A stretch of 36,602 bases of DNA, taken from assembly GCA_017436605.1 (NCBI GenBank), contig JAFSCW010000001.1:1-36602 (forward strand), read 5' to 3'. The notes beneath the pieces are model-generated. The model was not told the origin of the DNA. It ran no database searches and saw nothing but the letters and a program-made list of their open reading frames with translations. This document shows positions 7,333 through 15,706 of the stretch, piece after piece. This DNA comes from Clostridia bacterium (GTDB lineage Bacteria; Bacillota; Clostridia; Christensenellales; Aristaeellaceae). A program made the position numbers and the translations under genes. Position 1 is the first letter of the stretch; the number at the start of each line of letters is the position of its first letter.

Positions 7333-8467
7333 CAGGGAGGCGGAAGCGACGAAAAGATGGATGGCGGGGCTTTTCATTGCCCTCTTTTTTATGTATAATC
7401 AAGGTGGAGCTTTGGCGCAGGGCGAGACCAGCGCCAGAGCGGCGTGTATTCTGGAGCAGGAGACAGGCCGCGTGCTCTTTTCAAGCAACATGCATGCACG
7501 GCTGCCGATGGCCTCGACGACAAAGGTCATGACGGCGCTGCTGGCGATTGAACGCGGAAACCCCGGCGACAGGGTCGTCTGCTCAGGGAATGCCTTCGGC
7601 GTGCCCGGCACGTCGATCTATCTGCAGGAGGGCGAATCGCTTACGCTTGAGCAGATGCTCTTGGGGCTCATGCTCGCGAGCGGAAACGACGCGGCGGTCG
7701 CGATTGCCGAGCATATCGGCGGAAGCCTTGCACAGTTTGTGGAGATGATGAACAGCCGCGCGAGGGAAATCGGCGCGGTGAACACGCATTTTGCCAACCC
7801 GCACGGTCTGCCGGATGATGCGCACTATACCACGGCGTATGATCTGGCGCTGATTGCGCGGGAAGCGATGAAAAACGAGGATTTCCGCGCGCTCGTTTCG
7901 ACCAGACAGGCGGGCATTCCCTGGCAGGGCAGGACGTATCAGCGGCAGTTGACCAACAAAAACAGGCTCCTCAGCGATTACGAGGGCGCCACGGGCGTGA
8001 AGACCGGCTATACGAGCAAGGCCGGGCGCTGCCTTGTCTTCGGCGCCGTGCGTGACAGGCTTGAGGTCGTCGGCTGCGTGCTTTCCTGCGGAGACTGGTT
8101 TGACGAAGCGGCCCGGCTGATGGACGGATGCTTTGATTCCTATACGATGGCGCGTGTGCTTGCGCCGACGCTGCCGGCCGGGCGCATCGCCGTCACAGGC
8201 GGCAAGGCGGATTCCTGCGGGCTGTGCGTGATGGAGGAGATCCGTCTGCCGCTTCTTGGCGGGGAATCGGCGCAGGTGGTGCTCGATATTCCGGGGAGCG
8301 TCAGCGCGCCGGTGTATCCGGGGATGCATCTGGGCACGGCGCAGGTCGTTCTGGGCGGGAAGGTCTATGCCAGCTGCGAGGTCGTCGCGGGGGAACGCGT
8401 GGATGCGGACAGAATTACGCTCGATGTGCGCCGGATTGTGGCGCGATGGGTGCTGAAAGGAACATAA
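7298..8467 (+). CDS. dacF: D-alanyl-D-alanine carboxypeptidase (DacF/PBP5-like)
   Basis: This encodes 389 residues. The enzyme removes the terminal D-Ala from peptidoglycan stem peptides outside the membrane. The serine peptidase S11 motifs are intact: S73-T-T-K76, S128-G-N130 and K235-T-G237. A hydrophobic segment near residues 22-40 ending in ALAQ is the signal peptide, with an unusually long charged region before it; a start at 7304 (second ATG) would shorten it slightly. The C-terminal ~110 residues are the beta-rich PBP5_C-like domain. A C-terminal amphipathic anchor is not obvious beyond a short VRRIVARWVLKG end. The gene overlaps the glycosyltransferase by 35 bases. dacF rather than dacA is by resemblance. 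Confidence 0.93.
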   Translation: MEMEKNTRGNPDREAEATKRWMAGLFIALFFMYNQGGALAQGETSARAACILEQETGRVLFSSNMHARLPMASTTKVMTALLAIERGNPGDRVVCSGNAFGVPGTSIYLQEGESLTLEQMLLGLMLASGNDAAVAIAEHIGGSLAQFVEMMNSRAREIGAVNTHFANPHGLPDDAHYTTAYDLALIAREAMKNEDFRALVSTRQAGIPWQGRTYQRQLTNKNRLLSDYEGATGVKTGYTSKAGRCLVFGAVRDRLEVVGCVLSCGDWFDEAARLMDGCFDSYTMARVLAPTLPAGRIAVTGGKADSCGLCVMEEIRLPLLGGESAQVVLDIPGSVSAPVYPGMHLGTAQVVLGGKVYASCEVVAGERVDADRITLDVRRIVARWVLKGT

Positions 8468-8471
8468 TACG

Positions 8472-9182
8472 ATGAGACTGCAGAAATATATGGCCATGTG
8501 CGGCGTCGCCGCCAGGCGTAAATGCGAGGAGATCATTGCCGCCGGCCGCGTGACGGTGAACGGTCTGCTGGTCACGGAAATGGGCACGCAGGTGGAAGAG
8601 GGGGACGTCGTCGCGGTTGACGGACAGACGATTCACCCGGAAGAGGAAAAGCGCTATATTCTCTATCATAAGCCTGCGGGCGAGGTGACGACGGTCAGCG
8701 ACGAAAAGGGACGGGAGACGGTCATGGATCGCTTCCGCGACTTTCCGGTTCGCGTTTATCCCGTCGGCCGTCTGGATTACGACAGCGAGGGCCTGCTGCT
8801 GTTGACCAATGACGGCGAGCTTGCCCAGCGGCTGACGCATCCGAGCTGCGAGGTGGATAAGGTCTATCTCGCGCGCGTGACGGGCAACCCGAGCAACGAG
8901 GCGATCGACAGGCTGCGCCGGGGCGTATACATGGAGGGCGACGAGCGCAGAACCTATCCGGCGGCGGTTCGCGTCGTGCGCGATGAAAACCTGTTTTCGG
9001 ATATTCTGGTGACGATCCACGAGGGACGCAACCGTCAGGTTCGAAGGATGTTCGACGCGGTCGGGCATAAGGTGCTCCTGCTGCGTCGGGTGCGCTTTGG
9101 TCCGCTGGAGCTGGGCGACCTGCGCCGCGGACAATGGCGCGAACTCAGCGCGGAGGAAATCGAGCAGCTGCACAGGATGTAA
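8472..9182 (+). CDS. rluB: 23S rRNA pseudouridine synthase RluB family
   Basis: This encodes 236 residues. An N-terminal S4 RNA-binding domain (RLQKYMAMCGVAARRKCEE, residues 2-~45) is followed by the RsuA/RluB-type catalytic domain. GRLDYDSEGLLLLTND holds catalytic D102, and the C-terminal HEGRNRQVRRMF motif is typical of this group. Family members convert a uridine in 23S rRNA (near position 2605 in E. coli numbering) to pseudouridine. The start lies 5 bases after the dacF stop with AAAGGA upstream. RluB versus RluE/F cannot be fully settled by eye, but the presence of S4 and its place in a Bacillota envelope-gene run favour RluB. Confidence 0.93.
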   Translation: MRLQKYMAMCGVAARRKCEEIIAAGRVTVNGLLVTEMGTQVEEGDVVAVDGQTIHPEEEKRYILYHKPAGEVTTVSDEKGRETVMDRFRDFPVRVYPVGRLDYDSEGLLLLTNDGELAQRLTHPSCEVDKVYLARVTGNPSNEAIDRLRRGVYMEGDERRTYPAAVRVVRDENLFSDILVTIHEGRNRQVRRMFDAVGHKVLLLRRVRFGPLELGDLRRGQWRELSAEEIEQLHRM

Positions 9183-9223
9183 GAATTCATTTTGCCAAAG
9201 GCGGAAAGATACGAGGTGACAGG

Positions 9224-11974
9224 ATGAAGAGCGATCTGACCTGCCCGGTAGAGATCACAAAGGTGACCGTCAAACGGGAAACTGAGGATACCAAAGAAAA
9301 TGAGCAGATTGTCTGTCTCATCGAGTTTTTCAATCTGTCCGACAAGGTGATTGACAGCCTGCAGATGAACATCATCTGCTTCGATGCGGACGGCACGCGC
9401 CTGGGCGGAAGGCTCGTGCGCGCCGCCGCCGCGGGCGAGCCGCGCGCGCATTTTTCGGGCGTATTCATGCCCGAACATGTGGATGGAGCCGTCCGCGTCA
9501 ATGCGTCGGTCGAGAAGGTCTGGTATCAGGACGGCGTCATCTGGCGCAGAGAAGACCGCAATGTGCGCGAATACACGCCCAACGCCCTGCCGGAGGGCCG
9601 CGAGCTGGATCGGCTCCGCGCTGTTGCTGGCCCGGATGCGGCGGGCTATGCGCGCGAGGACGACATCGTCTGGATGTGCGTCTGCGGCCGCGCAAACCGC
9701 ACCAGCGACGATACCTGCTGGCGCTGCGAGCGGGAAAGGGAGCAGGTACTCAGGGATTATTCCTTTGCCGCGATCGACTCGACCGCGGGCCATAAGGAGC
9801 GCGTTCTGGAGGAGCAGACCAAGGATACGCTGCGCCGCTCGAGCGAGGCGACGGTCAAGGAGCAGACGGCGATCCGCAAAAAGAGCAAAAGGCGTCTGCG
9901 TGCGGTGAAGGCTGCGGTCGCGCTGCTGGCGCTTGTCGTCTTTGCGCTGGCAATGGCGCGCTGGGGCGTGCCCTACGGCGCGAGCTGGTATGCGCAGCGC
10001 CGGATGGACGAGGGCGACCTCGCGGGCGCGAAGGAAGTGTTCCTCTTTGTCGATGCGTACTGGCCCGGCATGCTGGACGCCGGCGCGCGCGCGCAGAAGG
10101 CGGAAGAGGGAATTATTGAAGGGCTCATTACGGCGGGCTCGGATCTTCAGCTGGAGGAAGCAGCCAAGCGCGCCTCCATGCTCCCGGGCGAAGCGGCGAA
10201 GGCGCTTTACGATCGCGCTGTGATCGACAGGGCGAAGCTCGCGATCGAGCAGGGCGATACGGACAGCGCGGAAACGCTGCTTGGCGGCATTCCGCAAAAC
10301 GAGGAAGCCGCGCAGCTGCTGTGTGAATTGATCTATGACATCGCGATGACGGCCCGGGAAAAGGTCAGCTATCCCACCGCGATTGCGCGCTTTGAGTCGC
10401 TCGGCGATTACGGCGATGCGCGCGAGCAGATGGAGGAATGTATCTACGATTACGGCCGTCAGCTGATGCGCGAGGGCGAGTATGCCAGCGCGCAGGAGCA
10501 GCTTCTGCTGGTTTCCGCGCGCCGTGATGCGCTGGCGCTCATTCGCCAGTGCCGCTATCAGCTTGCGCTTGAGGCACAGGAAAACGGCGATTTCTTCGCG
10601 GCGGCGCAGGCGTTTGAAAGTCTCGGCGTTTATGAGGAGGCCGAGACTCGAGCGAAGATTTGCCGGTATACGGCGGGCATGAACGCGCTGGAATCCGGGA
10701 ATCTTGAATTGGCCGCCGAACAGCTGTTCAAGGCGGAGGATTATGAGGACGCGCAGGCGCGCTACGACGACGTCGCCATGACGCTGGGTTTTACCGCGCT
10801 GGAGGCGGGCGATTTCGAATCTGCAATCGAATGGCTGGAGCAGCTCCCGCGCGAGGGCGATGTGGCCGATGCGCTCGACAAGGCGACCTATGCGTATGCG
10901 CTTGAGCTGGAAAACCGCGGCATGAAGGAAGAAGCGGCGGTGGAATACGCGTCCCTTGGCGATTACGAGGATGCGCGCGAGCGCGCAAGGGCGCTGGAAT
11001 ACGACGTGGCCTGCGCTGAAATGGAGGCCTCGCCCGAGATGGCGCTGGGCCGTTTCGAGGGCCTTGGCAGCTATAAGGATTCGAAGGAGAAGGTGCTCGA
11101 GTGCCGCTATCGGATGGCGCGGGCGAGCTATGCCGGCGGCGATTTCGAGGAGGCCGCCGCGCAGTTCGAGGCGCTGGGCGCATACGAGGACGCCGGAAGC
11201 CAGGCGAGGCGCAGCCGCTATGCGCTGGCCAATGAACTGGCCGCAGATCTCAGGTATGACGAGGCCGCCGCGCAGTTCGAAAGCTGCGGCGCCTATCTGG
11301 ACGCCGAGGATCGCACCATGCAGATGCGCTATCAGAAGGCGCAGGCGCTGGAAGACGAGGGGGACTATCCCGCCGCGGCGAAGGCCTATGCGGCGCTGGG
11401 CAGCTATGAGGACGCGAAGCTCCGCGTGGAGCGCTGCGAGGATGCATGGCTGAAGGCGCCGGCGAGCGGCGCGAAGATGGACATGGAGCTGGGCGATTAC
11501 GACAGCGTGGTCGCTGCGCTTGCGCCCCTGTGGCAGCAGGAGCTGCCGGCGCGCTATGCTGAGATTCCGGAGATGTTTGTCGAGGCGAGCCTTGCGCGCG
11601 CGCAGGAGCTGATCGACACGAACCGTCCGCTGGATGCGCTCCGTCTGCTTGAGCCCATCGAAAAGGAGAGCAAGAAGGCGGATAAGCTGCTGGATGCGTA
11701 CGTCTACAGAATCATCGGCAGATGGAAGGATTCGCGCGGGGTGGAATATGTCTTCCGCCGCGACGGCACCTGCTCCATCGCCGGCGAGGAACTGTATTTC
11801 GGCGGCAGCGGCTATGAAATCTGCGTGGGCAAAACGCAGTATCCGACGGAACCGGCGTATTCTGTGGTGAATCTGCGCGGCACGACGCTTACGCTGAAGG
11901 ACCTTGAAACCAAGAGCAATTTCCGCCTGAGCTACCTCGGCGAGGAAGCGCAGGACGAAAAGCAGGGAGAATAA
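9224..11974 (+). CDS. Large membrane protein: zinc ribbon, one TM helix, long helical-repeat array
   Basis: This encodes 916 residues with no named family that I recognise. Residues 1-~140 form a beta-rich domain like FxLYD/Ig-type modules (FNLSDKVIDSLQMNI). A zinc-ribbon CxC-x10-CxxC follows (C152, C154, C165, C168). A basic stretch precedes one membrane helix at ~227-247. Residues ~255-830 are about ten degenerate TPR/Sel1-like helical repeats with recurring LGxYxDA and GDYxxAxxxF signatures and CRYxxA links. The last ~80 residues are a beta-rich, lipocalin-like domain (IIGRWKDSRGVEYVFRRDGT). The topology puts the zinc ribbon inside and the repeats outside. ATG at 9224 with AGGTGACAGG upstream is preferred to an overlapping earlier start inside rluB. 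Confidence 0.85.
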   Translation: MKSDLTCPVEITKVTVKRETEDTKENEQIVCLIEFFNLSDKVIDSLQMNIICFDADGTRLGGRLVRAAAAGEPRAHFSGVFMPEHVDGAVRVNASVEKVWYQDGVIWRREDRNVREYTPNALPEGRELDRLRAVAGPDAAGYAREDDIVWMCVCGRANRTSDDTCWRCEREREQVLRDYSFAAIDSTAGHKERVLEEQTKDTLRRSSEATVKEQTAIRKKSKRRLRAVKAAVALLALVVFALAMARWGVPYGASWYAQRRMDEGDLAGAKEVFLFVDAYWPGMLDAGARAQKAEEGIIEGLITAGSDLQLEEAAKRASMLPGEAAKALYDRAVIDRAKLAIEQGDTDSAETLLGGIPQNEEAAQLLCELIYDIAMTAREKVSYPTAIARFESLGDYGDAREQMEECIYDYGRQLMREGEYASAQEQLLLVSARRDALALIRQCRYQLALEAQENGDFFAAAQAFESLGVYEEAETRAKICRYTAGMNALESGNLELAAEQLFKAEDYEDAQARYDDVAMTLGFTALEAGDFESAIEWLEQLPREGDVADALDKATYAYALELENRGMKEEAAVEYASLGDYEDARERARALEYDVACAEMEASPEMALGRFEGLGSYKDSKEKVLECRYRMARASYAGGDFEEAAAQFEALGAYEDAGSQARRSRYALANELAADLRYDEAAAQFESCGAYLDAEDRTMQMRYQKAQALEDEGDYPAAAKAYAALGSYEDAKLRVERCEDAWLKAPASGAKMDMELGDYDSVVAALAPLWQQELPARYAEIPEMFVEASLARAQELIDTNRPLDALRLLEPIEKESKKADKLLDAYVYRIIGRWKDSRGVEYVFRRDGTCSIAGEELYFGGSGYEICVGKTQYPTEPAYSVVNLRGTTLTLKDLETKSNFRLSYLGEEAQDEKQGE

Positions 11975-11986
11975 CCGGACGCTTTT

Positions 11987-12367
11987 ATGAAAAGAAAAGA
12001 CATCATCATCATCGTGGCCGCGCTGCTTGCCGCGGGTGTGCTGTATGCCGTATCGCAGCTTTCGCTGGGCGCCGAGGCGTCCAGCGTGGTTGTAACGGTC
12101 GATGGCAAGGAGATGCTCCGCCGTCCGCTGGCGATGGAGAATACCTACGAAATCAGGCAGGACGACGGCAGCGTCAACGTCATTGCCGTCGAAGGCGGCG
12201 CGGTCTATATGAAGGAGGCCAACTGCCGGGACGGTCTGTGCAAGGGGATGGGCAGGATGCGCAGCCCCGCCAAGACGATCGTCTGCCTGCCGCACAGGCT
12301 TGTCGTGCAGCTGGAGGGCGATCTGCCGGAAAGCGGCGACAGCGATCTGGACATCATCATCCAGTGA
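11987..12367 (+). CDS. NusG domain II-containing membrane-anchored protein
   Basis: This encodes 126 residues. An N-terminal membrane anchor (residues ~5-27) is followed by a small beta domain matching the NusG_II family: NCRDGLCKGMGRMRSPAKTI then VCLPHRLVV. The paired C-x4-C and later CLPH are the family hallmarks. Such proteins are found in Bacillota next to ApbE or Rnf genes or alone; their function is not established. It lies 12 bases after the large repeat protein and 36 before the acyltransferase, in the same gene run. No lipobox is visible. Confidence 0.85.
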   Translation: MKRKDIIIIVAALLAAGVLYAVSQLSLGAEASSVVVTVDGKEMLRRPLAMENTYEIRQDDGSVNVIAVEGGAVYMKEANCRDGLCKGMGRMRSPAKTIVCLPHRLVVQLEGDLPESGDSDLDIIIQ

Positions 12368-12403
12368 CGGCATGTTGCGCCGGATTTGTGAAAGGATAAC
12401 CTC

Positions 12404-13609
12404 ATGAACCCACTCAAGCGATGGCTGAGCGACGCGAAAACGCCGCCGAGCCTCAAATACGTCGATACCTGCGACGGGCTGCGCGCGATGGCTGTGCTGC
12501 TCGTCGCATGGTTTCATATCTGGCAGCAGTCGTGGCTCTTCCCGGGGCTGACGCTTTTCGGGCGTGAGATCAGCCTTGATCCGCTCGTGCGTTCGGGCTA
12601 TATCTGGGTCGATATGATGATCCTCATCAGCGGATTCTGTCTGTATCTGCCCTGGGCGCGGATGCGCTATGAGGGCGGGGAAAGGCCCTCGCCGGTCGAT
12701 TTTTATGTCAAGCGTCTGGCTCGCATCCATCCGTCGTATCTGCTGACGATCGCGGTGATGTTTGCCGTCGCGCTGGCGACGGACGCCTACTGGAGCCGGG
12801 AGCATATGCTGCGCGACGTGCTTTCCCATCTGACGTATACGCATATGTTCTTTTACGATGCGTATTATGCCTCGAATCTCGGCGGCGCGTTGTGGACGCT
12901 GGCGCTGGAGATGCAGCTGTATCTGCTCTTTCCGCTGATTGCGCGTGCGTTTTATAAGCTTCCCGCGACGACGTTTGCGGCGATGGTCGGCATTGCGCTG
13001 GCCTTCAGGGGCTGGGTCGGCGTGCATATTCCGGATGTTTCGCTCTGGTTCAATCAGCTTCCGGCCTATCTGGATACCTTCGCGCTGGGCATGATGGCGG
13101 CGGCTGTGCATGCGTGGATTGCGCAGCGCAGATCCAATGCTCTGACAAGGATTCTATGCTCCCTGCTCTGCTTTGTGATTGCAGCGCTGTTTTGGCAGGT
13201 GGTCAGGCGGCAGGCGGGCAATCCGGGCGTCGAGGCCATCCGCCTCGGGCAGATGAACAACCGCCTGTCGATGGGCCTTCTGGGCGCGGCGCTGCTTTTG
13301 TGCAGCGCGAACGCGGGGTTGATCCTGCGCAGGCTGCTGAGCAACAGGCTGACGAAATTCCTCGCGGCGGTGTCGCTGCAGTTCTATATCTGGCATCAGA
13401 CGATCGCCGTGTGGATTCTTGAATACAGGCTGATTCCAAGCCCCTTCGAAAACCCGAACTGGGAGGGCGATCATGCCTGGCAGGTGAAATATACGATTGC
13501 CTGCTTTGCGGTATCGCTGATTGTCGCCGCGGTGCTGACCTACGGCTTTGAGCATCCGGTCGCCAAAAGGCTTTTGAAGGCCTGGAATGCAAAAAGGAAG
13601 AAAGGATAA
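12404..13609 (+). CDS. Acyltransferase 3 family membrane protein (OafA/YrhL-like)
   Basis: This encodes 401 residues with about ten hydrophobic segments throughout. The N-terminal DGLRAMAVLLVAWFH motif (residues ~25-39) carries the conserved Arg and His of the acyltransferase 3 family. The family moves acyl groups, often acetyl, onto extracellular sugars or envelope polymers. A later RLARIHPSYLL motif is also typical. There is no C-terminal SGNH domain, so it would act alone or pass the acyl group to another protein. The acceptor is unknown; peptidoglycan or a surface glycan is plausible given neighbouring envelope genes. GAAAGGA precedes the ATG. Confidence 0.9.
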   Translation: MNPLKRWLSDAKTPPSLKYVDTCDGLRAMAVLLVAWFHIWQQSWLFPGLTLFGREISLDPLVRSGYIWVDMMILISGFCLYLPWARMRYEGGERPSPVDFYVKRLARIHPSYLLTIAVMFAVALATDAYWSREHMLRDVLSHLTYTHMFFYDAYYASNLGGALWTLALEMQLYLLFPLIARAFYKLPATTFAAMVGIALAFRGWVGVHIPDVSLWFNQLPAYLDTFALGMMAAAVHAWIAQRRSNALTRILCSLLCFVIAALFWQVVRRQAGNPGVEAIRLGQMNNRLSMGLLGAALLLCSANAGLILRRLLSNRLTKFLAAVSLQFYIWHQTIAVWILEYRLIPSPFENPNWEGDHAWQVKYTIACFAVSLIVAAVLTYGFEHPVAKRLLKAWNAKRKKG

Positions 13610-13614
13610 ACGCT

Positions 13615-14451
13615 ATGCTGCATATTGGCTGCCATCTCTCCTGCTCAAACGGCTATCTCGCCATGGGCCGGCAGGCGGTATCCATCGGAGCGGATACATT
13701 TCAGTTTTTTACGCGCAATCCGCGCGGGGGCTCGGTGAAGCCCTTTGACGCGGAGGACGCGGCGGCGCTGAACGACTTCATGCGCGAGCATGATTTCGCG
13801 CCGGTGCTGGCGCATGCGCCCTATACGCTCAACGCCGCTGCGGCCGATGCGCGCGTGCGCGAATTCGCGCGGATGACCATGCGCGAGGATCTTGAGCGCC
13901 TTGCGCATATCCCGCAGGCGATGCTCAATTTCCATCCGGGCAGCCATGTGAAGCAGGGCGCGGAGGAAGGAATTCGTCTGATTGCACAGATGCTGGACGA
14001 GGTGTATACGGACGATCTGCCCACAACCGTGCTGCTGGAAACCATGGCGGGCAAGGGCAGCGAGGTCGGCAGGAATTTTGAGGAGCTCCGCGCGATCATG
14101 GATGCAAGCCGCGCGGGCGGCAGGTTGGGCGTCTGTCTGGATACCTGCCACGTTTTCGACGGCGGATACGACATCGTGAACCGGCTGGACGATGTGCTGG
14201 AGGAATTCGATCGCATTGTCGGGCTTTCCCGCCTGCGCGCCATTCATCTCAACGACAGCAAGAATACGCTCGGCAGCCGCAAGGACAGGCATGAAAAAAT
14301 CGGCGAGGGCGGCATCGGTCTGGATGCGCTGACCCGGGTGATCAACCATCCGGCGCTGAAGAACCTGCCGTTCTATCTGGAAACGCCGAATGAACTGGAC
14401 GGCTATGCGCGGGAGATTGCGCTGCTGCGCGGCGCATATGCGCAGGGATAA
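13615..14451 (+). CDS. nfo: Endonuclease IV (AP endonuclease)
   Basis: This encodes 278 residues, the usual length. The enzyme cuts 5' of abasic sites in DNA and trims blocked 3' ends in base excision repair, using three zinc ions in a TIM barrel. Zinc-ligand motifs are present in order: the first histidine in HAPYTLN, NFHPGSH, LLETMAGKGSE, CLDTCHVFDGGYD, and HLNDSKNTLGSRKDRHEKIGEG. It starts 5 bases after the acyltransferase stop and is followed 13 bases later by the reductase gene. Nothing is unusual apart from its place among envelope genes. Confidence 0.97.
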   Translation: MLHIGCHLSCSNGYLAMGRQAVSIGADTFQFFTRNPRGGSVKPFDAEDAAALNDFMREHDFAPVLAHAPYTLNAAAADARVREFARMTMREDLERLAHIPQAMLNFHPGSHVKQGAEEGIRLIAQMLDEVYTDDLPTTVLLETMAGKGSEVGRNFEELRAIMDASRAGGRLGVCLDTCHVFDGGYDIVNRLDDVLEEFDRIVGLSRLRAIHLNDSKNTLGSRKDRHEKIGEGGIGLDALTRVINHPALKNLPFYLETPNELDGYAREIALLRGAYAQG

Positions 14452-14464
14452 AGGAGAAAGACAA

Positions 14465-15373
14465 ATGAGCATCAATACCGTAGGACTGATCGGTCTGGGC
14501 GCGGTCGGCGCGCTCTATGCGGACAGGCTGCTTGAAACCGGCGCTGCGCTTTCCGTGATCGTGGACGAGGGACGCAGGGAAAGATATGAATCCGAGGGCG
14601 TGTATATCAATGGCAGGCGCGTGGATTTCCCTTATGTGACGCCGAAGGATGCGGCGCCCGTGGATCTTCTGATCGTCGCGACCAAGGACGGCGGCCTGCG
14701 TGCCGCGCTCGATACGGCGCGGGACTTCATCGGACAGCATACGCTGATCGTCTGCCTGATCAACGGCGTGACGAGCGAAGGCGTGATCTGTGAGCGTTTC
14801 GGGCCGGAGAATGTGCTTTATTCTGTCGCGCAGGGCATGGACGCGGTCAAGGAGGGAAACCGCCTGACCTACGCGCACAGCGGCAAGATCGTCCTGGGCG
14901 AAAAGGAACCCGGCCCCATTTCCGGGCGCGTGCAGATGACGGCGGATTATCTGAACGCGCACGGCGTGACCTGCATGCCGGTGGAGGATATGGTGCGCCG
15001 CCAGTGGGGCAAGCTCATGCTGAACGTCGGGTTGAATCAGTCGATCATGGTTTTTGAAGGCGATTACAGCACCATTCAAAAGCCCGGCAGGCCGAGGGAG
15101 GTCATGCTCGGCGCAATGCGCGAAGCGCAGATGATTGCGGGGCTGGAGGGGTATCCCATCAGCGATGAGGAATTCGACGCCTGGGTGGCGATGGCGGACG
15201 GCCTTTCGCCCGAGGGCAAGCCGAGCATGCGCCAGGACGGCGAAGCCAGGCGCAAAAGCGAGGTTGAGCTCTTTGCCGGTACGATGGTTCGCCTTGGCAA
15301 AAAGCACGGCGTTGAGGTTCCTGTGAACGATTGGCTGTATGCGCGCGTGCAGGAAACCGAGGCGGGGTATTGA
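14465..15373 (+). CDS. panE: Ketopantoate reductase family (2-dehydropantoate 2-reductase)
   Basis: This encodes 302 residues. The enzyme reduces 2-dehydropantoate to pantoate with NADPH on the coenzyme A pathway. The N-terminal Rossmann motif GLGAVG is at residues 10-15, and the catalytic-lysine region RRQWGKLMLNVGLNQ lies at the start of the helical C-terminal domain. Start ATG at 14465 follows AAGGAGAAAGA; the longer open frame overlaps nfo and is not needed. It is the last gene of the run, followed by a terminator. Many PanE-like proteins act on other 2-keto acids, and no other pantothenate gene is nearby, so the exact substrate is uncertain. Confidence 0.85.
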   Translation: MSINTVGLIGLGAVGALYADRLLETGAALSVIVDEGRRERYESEGVYINGRRVDFPYVTPKDAAPVDLLIVATKDGGLRAALDTARDFIGQHTLIVCLINGVTSEGVICERFGPENVLYSVAQGMDAVKEGNRLTYAHSGKIVLGEKEPGPISGRVQMTADYLNAHGVTCMPVEDMVRRQWGKLMLNVGLNQSIMVFEGDYSTIQKPGRPREVMLGAMREAQMIAGLEGYPISDEEFDAWVAMADGLSPEGKPSMRQDGEARRKSEVELFAGTMVRLGKKHGVEVPVNDWLYARVQETEAGY

Positions 15374-15441
15374 CCGCTGTAAGCTGCCTGCGGGGCGTTT
15401 TGCCCGTGTCATAATCAAGGATAGGGCGGCATATTTTTGAA

Positions 15442-15467
15442 GCCGGGAAGCATTTTCCCGGCTTTTT
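15442..15467 (+). terminator. Intrinsic terminator after panE
   Basis: An 8-bp stem GCCGGGAA (15442-15449) with its complement at 15455-15462 and a 5-base loop is followed by a T run broken by one C. It closes the gene run beginning at 6226. The rest of 15374-15626 is AT-rich and holds no gene that I can support. Confidence 0.88.
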
Positions 15468-15566
15468 CTTTTTGTTTTCATAAGTGGGTTGACAGAATGA
15501 ATGGTGAAATGTGGTTTATTTTTGCATAAAATCAAAAGCTAAACTTCATTTTGTTTCGTAAATCGG

Positions 15567-15588
15567 CTGATTTTAGTCTAAAAATCAG
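15567..15588. promoter_or_regulatory. Palindrome upstream of the ABC transporter promoter
   Basis: CTGATTTT (15567-15574) is mirrored by AAAATCAG (15581-15588) around a 6-base centre. It ends 38 bases before the -35 box in AT-rich DNA. With no T-run or GC stem it is unlikely to be a terminator; it could bind a dimeric regulator. The regulator is unknown. Confidence 0.35.
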
Positions 15589-15626
15589 GAAAAGTGAAAA
15601 ATGGAAACTTTAAACATGAAATATGC

Positions 15627-15655
15627 TTGACAGGAGGGTTTAAGGCCTGTATAAT
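15627..15655 (+). promoter_or_regulatory. Consensus sigma-A promoter for the amino-acid ABC transporter
   Basis: TTGACA (15627-15632), 17-base spacer, TATAAT (15650-15655): a full match to the vegetative consensus, in AT-rich DNA that may add an UP-type contribution. Transcription should begin near 15662. Confidence 0.9.
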
Positions 15656-15665
15656 GTGCTCATTC

Positions 15666-15685
15666 GCCGGGAGCTAAATCCCGGC
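15666..15685 (+). other. 5' leader hairpin of the transporter mRNA
   Basis: GCCGGGA (15666-15672) pairs with TCCCGGC (15679-15685) around a 6-base loop, starting about 4 bases from the predicted 5' end and 8 bases before the ribosome site. There is no T run, so it is not a terminator. A 5'-terminal stem of this kind often protects mRNA from 5'-end-dependent decay; that role is inferred. Confidence 0.55.
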
Positions 15686-15706
15686 AGGCTAAAGGAGGAT
15701 TTAACC

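Noticed and set aside
9035..13111. A 1358-codon open frame on the minus strand
   Set aside because: It lies opposite rluB, the large repeat protein, the NusG-II gene and most of the acyltransferase. It is Arg/His/Ala rich with no recognisable domain, and such long antisense frames arise from GC-rich codon usage.
15489..15520. TTGACA at 15489-15494 as a second promoter for the transporter
   Set aside because: No -10 box at 16-18 bases; nearest AT-rich candidates are at wrong spacing.
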